Part shown: one piece after another, positions 14,801 to 20,847 of the stretch
How positions within the stretch are numbered: position 1 is the stretch's first letter
Layout of the letters: each line of letters opens with the position of its first letter
From: Phycisphaerales bacterium UBA7812
GTDB taxonomy: Bacteria; Planctomycetota; Phycisphaerae; Phycisphaerales; UBA1924
Assembly (NCBI GenBank): GCA_002480345.1
Contig: DLBY01000108.1
Coordinates: 6,744 to 28,312, forward strand
DNA: 21,569 nt
Reading direction: 5' to 3'
Translations under genes and position numbers: made by a program
Notes under the pieces: model-generated
The model's database searches: none
Told to the model about the DNA's origin: nothing
The model's input: only the letters and a program-made list of their open reading frames with translations

Positions 14801-15384
14801 TCAAAGTCCTCCCGAGCGACCGCGTAGGAGCCCGACTCGAACGCGTTGACCGCGCTGGCGATCCGACCGTCCAGCCGCGACGCGAGCTGCTGCCTGGAGA
14901 TCTCGACGACCGTCAGCACGCCCTGCGCGGCGCTCTTCTGGACATCGCTCGACATCGCCGATGCGATCACCGCCCGTGCGTGCTGCTCGGCCACGATCAG
15001 GTCATCCCCGCGGAGCGCGAGCTGGGCCCGCTGCACGCTCAGGTCGTTCGGGTCCGCCTTGCGGATCCGCTGGGCGATGTCCCGCTGCAGTTGGAACACC
15101 CGCAGGCTCTCCGCGTCGCTCACCGAGATCGACGCAGGGCTCGCGAGGAAGGTCTCGATCATCGCCTCGGCGCGGACCAGCTCGCCCGACGCGGAGAGCT
15201 CCACGATTTTCTCGATCACCGCCGAAGCGGTCACCGTCTCCCCGTCGGACGCGTGAGCCGTCACCGTCCGACCGGCGTCGAGCGCCGTGCCGGTGCCGCC
15301 CGCCGCGAGTGCCGTGCACGCCGCGAGGCTGGGAACGATCGCGGTCGCCGCGATGAGGCAGAGTCGATCCGTGCTGGTCGCCAT
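11884..15384 (-). CDS. Large TPR-secretin fusion (GspD/PilQ-like outer-membrane pore), 1166 aa
   Basis: The C-terminal third is a bacterial secretin, the outer-membrane ring of type II secretion or type IV pili. The decisive signature is GVPVLSKIPVLNRFFTNR (about 1112-1129) followed by EEQTLLILIKPTVL. Before it lie an N-domain-like segment (IPVDFSDNNLEDVLTFIGSV, near 600) and a secretin_N-like repeat (NGNLVIVNTPKNHRAITGLL). The first 550 residues are helical, with TPR-like stretches (AADAAW and YAEAARLYRQALDQG) and a long charged helix (EERQRVEELIDAQRTAERQ). Oddities are Q6 (738-743), a G6 run near 728, and an EF-hand-like loop DLNGDGQVTQDE (878-889) inside the secretin core. The N-terminus contains LAAC (C23), a possible lipobox, though ordinary cleavage near ALA-A is also possible. 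Start at 15384 with GGAGA eight bases upstream. No other T2SS or pilus gene is nearby. Confidence 0.93.
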   Translation of the reverse strand: MATSTDRLCLIAATAIVPSLAACTALAAGGTGTALDAGRTVTAHASDGETVTASAVIEKIVELSASGELVRAEAMIETFLASPASISVSDAESLRVFQLQRDIAQRIRKADPNDLSVQRAQLALRGDDLIVAEQHARAVIASAMSSDVQKSAAQGVLTVVEISRQQLASRLDGRIASAVNAFESGSYAVAREDFERIVRSGVTLSVEQSRVVSSHLTRLRSLGGETAFALAGGDRENAVTLSSLQPGVANRTDWNRASASGNTGSASGAGAQPADEPTDEPAANPMADAPAAPAEDVLMTARRLQAESLMAEADAAWQAANYAEAARLYRQALDQGRGLLPAEVVAAAEANLTEAEVLLRGNLPSGQPLEQGLNVRDLARQQTDAEFANALQQARAALATGDTGAARTAASTAKLVLSNGRDLYNIATYEEMLKQANDLLIRIDDAEERQRVEELIDAQRTAERQAETDRLRKAREIDDKIAGLIESVRAHQMERNYQKALQEVEQILFLDPNNPAGLLLRDVLGDTILMQQYEAVSNRRRPSYVRELVNNWESTIAPDGIVNYPSDWKNISQRRGDPMQFSESAVNQAVLSSLEDKRIPVDFSDNNLEDVLTFIGSVGNVEMDIDWPALEDIGVSRESPVSLRLTSVPLDTVLDRVLEKASTPDFPAGWAVTDGVLTIASDEVLRRNTVLEIYDIRDLLIEIPDYGDQAPQFDLNTVFQQAGQRGGGGGGQSPFRIQQQQQQDFDRDTLIEDIRNLIQENIDREGWVDFGGETGTITELNGNLVIVNTPKNHRAITGLLSKLRAVRNLQINVESRFLLINEDFFEQIGLDLDVYFANNNEFDTLRTIDPTLLPEDFFSRDSSGNLILNRNVTGGQYDLNGDGQVTQDEVLSQAVFQPGTNGDQFSPIQGEQNSLGLTRGLAGGSFASDIFSLISGANGGPALSVAGRFLDDIQVDFLVEATQADRSSMTLTAPRLTLSNGQLSYTFVGSQQTFVSDLQPVVSNAAVAFDPQIGVVPDGVRLVVRGVISADRRYVTMDVTTDVASTTLSATQTSQAAAGGTGNIPGNGIATGTIQLPTVTITRVQTTVTVPDQGTLLMGGQRVVNEYITETGVPVLSKIPVLNRFFTNRIETKEEQTLLILIKPTVLIQSEEEEKAFPGLQDALGY

Positions 15385-15725
15385 CCCGAGTCTCCAGTTT
15401 TGTTGCGGCCGGTGCGCCCGCCGCTGCGCGGAGAGGCGGGCCCGACACATGTCTCCGCGAGGGGGTCGCGGAGCTCCTGCTCGCTGTCTGCTTCCCGCCG
15501 TGCGGGGCGGGCCATCTCCTGGGCCGCGGCGTCTCAACCGCGGGTTCCTCCCCCCGAACAGACCGTCCGGATCGCCCGTTCAGGGCCCGGGGGGAGGCGG
15601 CAGGATACTACTTGTTACGGACCCGGGCAACGCGGGCTGCGACCCGAACGGAAGTTTCTTGCACCGATTCCGAAATTTTCTGCCCGTCTTGAGATCCGAA
15701 TCCGAGCGGCGCCCGCGCCGCGAGA
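15385..15725. other. Gene-free stretch upstream of the secretin
   Basis: 341 bases without a supportable gene; long open frames here only extend shadows of neighbours. It must hold the secretin promoter and the 3' end of the unknown gene upstream. Content seen: a relatively AT-rich patch at about 15650-15685, the -10-like TAGTAT at 15610-15605, and several short GC-rich repeats with no T tract. No RNA gene recognised. Confidence 0.7.
15605..15610 (-). promoter_or_regulatory. Candidate -10 hexamer for the secretin gene
   Basis: TAGTAT on the minus strand (TATAAT-like), which would give a leader of roughly 215 bases. TTGCCC lies 14 bases upstream, too close for a standard -35. Position and base composition are the only support. 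Confidence 0.28.
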
Positions 15726-16742
15726 TCACCCGAGCCAGCGTCCCGCGATCACCCCCGCGTGATCCGGCGGGCCCGCGCCCTCCGCTTTCTTGCCGACTTC
15801 CGTGAGCGCCTCCCCGAACTGGATCGGGGTGAGCCGGTCCGCCGCCACGATCACCGGGTCCCCGCCCCCGTCGGGGGTCGGGTCCGCCGCCATCAGGCCC
15901 GTGGTCGCGTCCATCGCCAGCTCCTCGGCATGCAGCAGGCAGTCCGCGCTCAACAGCACCTCCGCGTACCGGGTCCCGTGCGATCCCTCGTCCCGGACGA
16001 TGCACCGCCAGTGGGTCAGGCCCAGGTCCAGCCCGTTGTCGTCGCTGTTGCGTGTCGGGTCGATGTTCAGGTCGAGCTGCCACGCGTCACGCAAATCCTC
16101 GACGATCTCCTCGGCGCTCAGCAGATCGGGGCGGTCCTCGGGCGTCCACAGCACATTTCGGTGCTCGTGCGCCGCCGCGTCGGCGCCCGCGGGGTCGGGG
16201 ACCTCCTTGAGATCGAATGCCGCGAGAATCGCCTCGAACCGGGGCTTGAGGTCCGGCTCGCACCGCACCGTGATAATCTTGTGCTCGTCCACGAAGATGT
16301 GGCAGAACGGGTCGTCGCTCATCGCCCCGAAGCCCACCATCCCGTCCTCGAAAAAGAAAGGCCGGCACGCGCGCACGCCGTCGATCAGCCATTCAATGCC
16401 GAGGGGAACCCGAGCCAGATACGGGTCGATCTCTCGGTACGCGTCGTGCCCGATGAAATCGAGAATCGGGTACACCCGCCCCGGGATCAGCGGGAGCAAT
16501 TGCCGGTACAACGCGTCGACACGCTCCGCGCTGATGACGATATCGAACACATACCGATCAGGCCAGGGCTCAACGATTTCGTCCCCGAACTGCGGGTCCC
16601 CGGGGCCGTCCGCGGGCTCGAACTCGAGGCGGTACCCGGGCTTCGGCTCGATCGCCTCGACCGGGTAGACGCCCAGGGGGAACTTGAACCCGTTCACCTC
16701 GATCCGTTCAATCGACGGATCGACCTCGCACCGGATCAGCAT
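15726..16742 (-). CDS. Conserved-looking cytoplasmic protein of unknown function (338 aa)
   Basis: I do not recognise this family. The ATG at 16742 (MLIRCEVDPSIERIEVNGFK) is preferred over the open frame to 16829, whose added 29 residues are Arg/Gly-rich filler. No signal peptide, membrane segment or repeat. Features seen: an N-terminal beta-rich part (FKFPLGVYPVEAIE), a middle block with RVYPILDFIGHDAYREIDPY and CRPFFFEDGMVGFGAMSDDP, the strand-like run HIFVDEHKIITVRC, and a C-terminal part with DLGLTHWRCIVRD and YAEVLLSADCLLHAEELA. The even distribution of acidic residues and codon use like its neighbours argue that it is a real gene. It is divergent from coaX across a 173-base gap and upstream of the secretin by 341 bases, so it is probably transcribed alone. 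Confidence 0.82.
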   Translation of the reverse strand: MLIRCEVDPSIERIEVNGFKFPLGVYPVEAIEPKPGYRLEFEPADGPGDPQFGDEIVEPWPDRYVFDIVISAERVDALYRQLLPLIPGRVYPILDFIGHDAYREIDPYLARVPLGIEWLIDGVRACRPFFFEDGMVGFGAMSDDPFCHIFVDEHKIITVRCEPDLKPRFEAILAAFDLKEVPDPAGADAAAHEHRNVLWTPEDRPDLLSAEEIVEDLRDAWQLDLNIDPTRNSDDNGLDLGLTHWRCIVRDEGSHGTRYAEVLLSADCLLHAEELAMDATTGLMAADPTPDGGGDPVIVAADRLTPIQFGEALTEVGKKAEGAGPPDHAGVIAGRWLG

Positions 16743-16886
16743 CGCTCGGTCCCCACCCCGCACGAAACCCGCATGTCCGCCCGTCCGCCGGCCGGGCACG
16801 CCGCGTGCACCCCGAAAGCCTAGCCGCATCCCGGGCGCTCGCGTCGCTTCAAACCCCCGTTCCCGCGTGCGACCCCGCGCCGGGTC

Positions 16887-16892
16887 TACCGT
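16887..16892 (+). promoter_or_regulatory. Candidate -10 hexamer for coaX
   Basis: TACCGT in the context TCTACCGT, 23 bases before the coaX start codon; it resembles TACCAT found immediately before the gene at 361. It lies in the 173-base divergent gap that must hold promoters for both flanking genes. No clear -35. Confidence 0.25.
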
Positions 16893-16915
16893 TCTCCGGA
16901 TCGATCGGAGCCAGT

Positions 16916-17704
16916 ATGCCTGAAGACACCCGACCCATGATCGTCGCCGCGATCGGCAACACCCGCCTCCGCATGGGCCTCTGGTCCGGGGGGGAGGTCA
17001 CCGACGCGATCTCGATGCCCCACGCGGAATTCTCGGGTTCGCTCGACCGGATGGGCCCCGCCGCCGCCGACGCGGCTCTCTGCGCCCTCGCGACCGTGGA
17101 CCGGGAGGCGGAGGAGCGATTCACCGCGTCGTTTCGGAATGCGAACCCCGGCGTCGACATCCTCCGGATCGGGGTGGATCTGCCCATCCCCCTGACGCAC
17201 AACCTCGAGGACGCCTCCACGCTCGGCCGCGATCGGGCGCTCAGCGCGCTCGCCGCCTACAGCCGAGCCCAGCAGGCGTGCGCCGTCGTCGATGTCGGGA
17301 CCGCGGTGACCGTCGACTTCGTGGACGGCGAGGGCACCTTCCACGGCGGCCTGATCGCGCCCGGTGTGCGCATGATGCTCGCCGCCCTGCACGAGCACAC
17401 CGACGCGCTCCCGAAACTCGACCCCGCCGAGCCCGACCCGGCAAAGGGCCCGTTCGGCAAAGACACCGCCCAGGCGATGCAACTGGGCGTCCGCACCGCG
17501 GTCGCGGGGCTCGTGCGCACGGGCGTCGAGCGATTCGCCGATCATTACGACGCGTGGCCCCAGGTCATCGCGACGGGCGGGGACGCCGCGATCCTCGAAT
17601 CCGAGGGCATCATCGAGCACTTCGTGCCCGATCTGCAATTGCTCGGCATCGGGCTGTGCGTCGATCGCGCCGCCGCGAGCGCCCGCGACGGCGCGGACGA
17701 CTGA
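16916..17704 (+). CDS. coaX: Type III pantothenate kinase
   Basis: First step of coenzyme A synthesis: ATP-dependent phosphorylation of pantothenate. 262 residues, normal for the family. Start at 16916 with CGGAG six bases upstream. ASKHA-fold motifs: first phosphate loop AAIGNTRLRMG (residues 11-21), TLGRDRALSALAAYSRA, second phosphate loop VVDVGTAVTVDF (D126) with GGLIAPGVRMML, then GKDTAQAMQLGV and IATGGDAAIL. The first loop is odd: the family pattern is D-x-G-N-T/S, but here the Asp position is Ala12 (codon GCG). The second loop is intact. In the family the first Asp helps bind the metal and phosphates, so activity may be altered, or a neighbouring residue may compensate. The stop overlaps the next start (TGATG), indicating coupled translation. 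Confidence 0.9.
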   Translation: MPEDTRPMIVAAIGNTRLRMGLWSGGEVTDAISMPHAEFSGSLDRMGPAAADAALCALATVDREAEERFTASFRNANPGVDILRIGVDLPIPLTHNLEDASTLGRDRALSALAAYSRAQQACAVVDVGTAVTVDFVDGEGTFHGGLIAPGVRMMLAALHEHTDALPKLDPAEPDPAKGPFGKDTAQAMQLGVRTAVAGLVRTGVERFADHYDAWPQVIATGGDAAILESEGIIEHFVPDLQLLGIGLCVDRAAASARDGADD

Positions 17705-18654
17705 TGGACGGACTCGTCTACACCCTCGCGACCCCGTCCAACATCGCGTCCGCGATCGGGTGTGTGCAGGTCCGCTCGTCGGACCCGGAGACGATGGACG
17801 CGCTGGTGCGCGCGCACGGTCTCATCACGCCGCCCGGCCGACCCGGGCTGCGCGACCTGTTCGGGGCGGACGAGGGGCTCGTCATCCGGTGGGATGCGAC
17901 CACGCTGGACCTGTTCCCGCACGCAGGGCCCGCAATCATGCGCCGCCTGGTGCGCGCGCTCGAAGCCGCGGGCATCGCGCCCGCGCAGGGCTACGCCTAT
18001 CCCGAAGCATCCGATGACATCGAGCAGCGCATGCTCGGGGCTCTGGCCTCCGCACCGAGCCCGCTCGCGATCGACCTGCTCCTCGACCAGCCCCGCCGAT
18101 GGCGCGCGCACACCAAAGGCAATCCGCTCGCGGATCACGCGTCGCTCTCGCATTTGCTCAAGCCGCCCCTCATCGCCGCGGTCGGGGCGCCCAACATCGG
18201 CAAATCCACCCTCCTCAACGCCCTCGCGGGCCGTTCCGTGGCGATCGTGGCCGATGAGCCCGGGACCACCCGCGACCATGTCGGCGCGATGCTCGATCTG
18301 GGGGGGCTCGTCGTGCGATACCTGGACACCCCGGGTCAGTGGGAGGATGCGGAGGGCACCGACCGCGCCGCGATCGAACTCGCAAACCGCGCCCTTGAGA
18401 CCGCGGACCTGATTCTCGCGTGCGGCGATCCACGCACCCCCCCGATCACGCCCGTCGAGGGGGAGATGCTCCGCGTGTGCCTGCGAGCCGACCTGGGCGA
18501 GCCCTCGTGGACGCCCGATCTTTCGGTGTGCGCACCCGATGGGACGGGGCTCACGGATCTGGCAACGGCGGTCCGCGACCGCCTGGTTCCGCCCTCGGCC
18601 CTCGCGGCGCCCTTCCCCTGGGCGTTCTGGGGAGCACACGAGGGGGCGATCTGA
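17704..18654 (+). CDS. MnmE/TrmE-like GTPase, short and degenerate
   Basis: 316 residues, against about 450 for MnmE, the tRNA wobble-uridine modification GTPase. The N-terminal part (YTLATPSNIASAIGCVQVRS) resembles the folate-binding domain of MnmE, and residues 158-290 are a G domain: G1 GAPNIGKST (161-169), G2 PGTTRD (186-191), G3 DTPGQ (208-212). The usual DTAGI becomes DTPGQ, and the G4 motif NKxD appears only as LRAD (CLRADLGEP, about 260-263), so guanine specificity may be lost. A G5-like VCAPDGTGL follows. The protein ends at AHEGAI without the MnmE C-terminal helices and their C-x-GK box, which is needed for modification. It is therefore more likely a divergent paralog than the tRNA enzyme. 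Overlaps coaX by one base. Confidence 0.82.
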   Translation: MDGLVYTLATPSNIASAIGCVQVRSSDPETMDALVRAHGLITPPGRPGLRDLFGADEGLVIRWDATTLDLFPHAGPAIMRRLVRALEAAGIAPAQGYAYPEASDDIEQRMLGALASAPSPLAIDLLLDQPRRWRAHTKGNPLADHASLSHLLKPPLIAAVGAPNIGKSTLLNALAGRSVAIVADEPGTTRDHVGAMLDLGGLVVRYLDTPGQWEDAEGTDRAAIELANRALETADLILACGDPRTPPITPVEGEMLRVCLRADLGEPSWTPDLSVCAPDGTGLTDLATAVRDRLVPPSALAAPFPWAFWGAHEGAI

Positions 18655-18696
18655 AGCCCGGGTCTCGGACGGGCGGCTCCCGCGACGCGGACCCCC

Positions 18697-18702
18697 TAGA
18701 GT
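18697..18702 (+). promoter_or_regulatory. Candidate -10 hexamer before the TPR protein gene
   Basis: TAGAGT, 40 bases upstream of the ATG at 18743, in the 88-base gap after the GTPase gene. The gap suggests an internal promoter for the TPR-RluA pair. No clear -35. Confidence 0.25.
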
Positions 18703-18742
18703 TGGAGCCCATTCCGCTATCGCTCCGCGCACAGAGGTCGCT

Positions 18743-19612
18743 ATGGACGAAAGACAAGCCCAGATCAAGGAAGGCGCCGGACTCGAGGAGTCCCGGGTCA
18801 ATCAGGAGTTCCTCGACTTCCTGAACAGGTGGTCCTTCCCCGTCCTGCTGATCATCGCGATCGTGTCGGGCGGCTATTTCGTCTACAACCAGTGGCAGGC
18901 CCGCAAGATCGCCGCGCGGGACCAGGCGTTCGCCGAGCTCGGCAACATGGAGAGCAGCAACGCGCCGAGCGTCTTCAGCCTGACGACGATCGCGGACGAG
19001 TACGAGGGTGTCGGGCATGTCAGCGAGCTCGCGCTGCTCCAGGCCGCGAGCATCCATCTCAACGCCGTGCGCACGGGGCTGGACCCCGCGGACCCGGACG
19101 CGTCGAACCCCGAGTCGCTGCTGAGCGACGAGGACATCGCGTTCCACCTCGACCAGGCCCGGTCGCTGTACAACCAGGTGCTCGATCGGGTGTCGGGATC
19201 GCCCGAGCTCGCGCTGTTCGCGATCAACGCCCGGTTCGGGCTCGCGGCGGTCGCGGAATCTTCCGACGACTTCGATCAGGCCCGCGAGCAGTACGCGCTC
19301 GCCGCGTCTCTCGCGACCGACGCGGGGTTTGCGCCGCTCGCCCAGGTTGCCTCTGAGATGGAGGCGACCGCGGGGCAGATCAACCCCCCCGCGCTGCACG
19401 AGGAAAGCGATTTCCCGCGTCTGCCCTTTGAGCCCGAGCCGCTCGAGAGCACGATCGAGGTGATCGACGACACGCCCGCCGGGCCCAACGCCCCCGAGGC
19501 GGATCCCGGCGATGGGGGCGACGCCCCCACGGGGCAAGAGCCCGCGCTCAGCGACCCGCCCAGCGAGACGCCGAGCGGACCGTCCGAACCTGCCGATCCA
19601 TCCGACGGATGA
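18743..19612 (+). CDS. Membrane-anchored TPR-like protein with acidic Pro-rich tail
   Basis: 289 residues. The start at 18743 has GAGG five bases upstream; the longer open frame from 18539 overlaps the GTPase gene and is a shadow. After a polar 30-residue lead comes one membrane segment (FPVLLIIAIVSGGYFVYNQW, about 32-51), then a helical region with TPR character (SVFSLTTIADEYEGVGHVSE, then IAFHLDQARSLYNQVLDRV and DDFDQAREQYALAASLATD). The order of N-terminal helix, TM and TPRs resembles YfgM-like proteins, which associate with the export machinery; that link is inference. The last 75 residues are Pro/Asp/Glu/Ser/Gly-rich and probably disordered (TIEVIDDTPAGPNAPEADPG onward). The stop codon overlaps the start of the pseudouridine synthase gene in ATGA. 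Confidence 0.87.
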   Translation: MDERQAQIKEGAGLEESRVNQEFLDFLNRWSFPVLLIIAIVSGGYFVYNQWQARKIAARDQAFAELGNMESSNAPSVFSLTTIADEYEGVGHVSELALLQAASIHLNAVRTGLDPADPDASNPESLLSDEDIAFHLDQARSLYNQVLDRVSGSPELALFAINARFGLAAVAESSDDFDQAREQYALAASLATDAGFAPLAQVASEMEATAGQINPPALHEESDFPRLPFEPEPLESTIEVIDDTPAGPNAPEADPGDGGDAPTGQEPALSDPPSETPSGPSEPADPSDG

Positions 19613-20844
19613 GCGAGCAGGACGAGCGCGTCAGCGGATCGTTCCTGCCCGGCGGGGACGGTGCGGAGCGGAACCCGGATGATCCGCCCCTGATCCTTCG
19701 GGGCGGGAAGGTCAATCCCGAAGCGATCGAACTCGCCTACCGCCGGGCGGCGGAATCGGGCGAGAGCGACGACTCGATGTTCCGGGTCCGGTTCGAGCTG
19801 AGCCGGGACCTGAAGTGCAGGCTCGACAAGTACCTGACGAGCCGCATCGCGTTCATGAGCCGCAACCAGCTCCAGCACCTCATCGGCGAGGGCGGGGTGA
19901 CGGTGAACGGCGCCGAGGCCCGCCCCGCAACGAAGCTGCGTCAGGGCGACGCGGTCGAGGTCGTCGTCCCGCCCCCCCCTTCGACGGAGGTCGTGCCCCA
20001 GGAGATCCCGCTGGATGTCCTCTTCGAGGACGACCACCTGATCGTGCTCAACAAGCAGCCCGACATCATCGTGCACCCGGCGCGGGCCGAGAAGAGCGGC
20101 ACGCTCATCAACGCGCTCGCGTGGCACTTCAAGCACCACACGGGCGGCGAGCTGAGCCCGGTGGGGGCCGACAAGGCACGCCCGGGCGTCGTTCACCGCC
20201 TCGATCGCAACACGACCGGGTGCATCATCTTCGCGAAGACCGAGGAAGCGCACTGGAAGCTCGGGCGTCAGTTCGAGTTCCGCGAGGTGGACAAGCGCTA
20301 CCTCGCGTTCGTGCAGGGACGCGTCGCGGAGGACGGGTTCGTGATCGACAAGCCCATCGGCCCGCACCCCAGCAAGGAGAAGGGCTACCGCGAGAAGATG
20401 GTGATCCGGCACGACGAGCTCGGGAAAAAGAGCGTCACGATCGTGCGCGTGCGGGAGCGGTACCGCCTGCACCACCGAGCGGTCGGGGACCAGGATTTTT
20501 CACTCGTCGAACTCGAGCTCAAGACCGGTCGCACCCACCAGATCCGTGTGCACCTCTCCGACGAGGGGCACCCGATCGTGGGCGATGACATGTACGGCGG
20601 ACGGGCGTTCATCGAGGCGAGCGTGGACGGCGGGGAGGGGGAAACGCTGATCGCCAGGCAGGCGCTGCACGCCGCCCTGCTCGCGTTCCAGCATCCGGTG
20701 ACCGGAGAGACCATGTCGTTCGCGGCGCCGCTGCCCGAGGACACCAGGGCCCTGCTCGCGCACCTGCGCACAGGGGAGACCGTCGCGCCGGATGTCTCCG
20801 GAACGGTTTCCGCTGTTCGGCTGGGCCTCGCGGCGCGAGAGTGA
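19609..20844 (+). CDS. RluA-family pseudouridine synthase (RluD-like, S4 domain)
   Basis: Converts specific uridines in RNA, most often 23S rRNA, to pseudouridine. 411 residues: an acidic 60-residue N-terminal extension not usual in RluD, an S4 RNA-binding domain at about 68-118 (CRLDKYLTSRI, MSRNQLQHLIGEGGVTVNG), and the catalytic domain from about 135 (VLFEDDHLIVLNKQPDIIVHP). The active-site motif is HRLDRNTTG with catalytic D200; the family form is HRLDxxTSG, so Ser is replaced by Thr. KRYLAFVQG, the C-terminal LKTGRTHQIRVHL and GHPIVGDDMYGG are further family landmarks. The start ATG lies in the ATGA overlap with the TPR gene, pointing to translational coupling. The stop is only three bases from the stop of the convergent gene. 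Confidence 0.95.
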   Translation: MSEQDERVSGSFLPGGDGAERNPDDPPLILRGGKVNPEAIELAYRRAAESGESDDSMFRVRFELSRDLKCRLDKYLTSRIAFMSRNQLQHLIGEGGVTVNGAEARPATKLRQGDAVEVVVPPPPSTEVVPQEIPLDVLFEDDHLIVLNKQPDIIVHPARAEKSGTLINALAWHFKHHTGGELSPVGADKARPGVVHRLDRNTTGCIIFAKTEEAHWKLGRQFEFREVDKRYLAFVQGRVAEDGFVIDKPIGPHPSKEKGYREKMVIRHDELGKKSVTIVRVRERYRLHHRAVGDQDFSLVELELKTGRTHQIRVHLSDEGHPIVGDDMYGGRAFIEASVDGGEGETLIARQALHAALLAFQHPVTGETMSFAAPLPEDTRALLAHLRTGETVAPDVSGTVSAVRLGLAARE

Positions 20845-20847
20845 TCG

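Noticed and set aside
11245..15762. 1505-codon open frame on the plus strand
   Set aside because: Runs antisense to the secretin, STAS and kinase genes and is made of Arg/Val/Asp/Leu-rich text with no domain. In GC-rich DNA the frame opposite a real gene is often free of stops.
17704..18654. Annotation as the tRNA modification enzyme MnmE
   Set aside because: It lacks the NKxD motif and the C-terminal C-x-GK domain and is over 100 residues short, so the symbol mnmE is not used.
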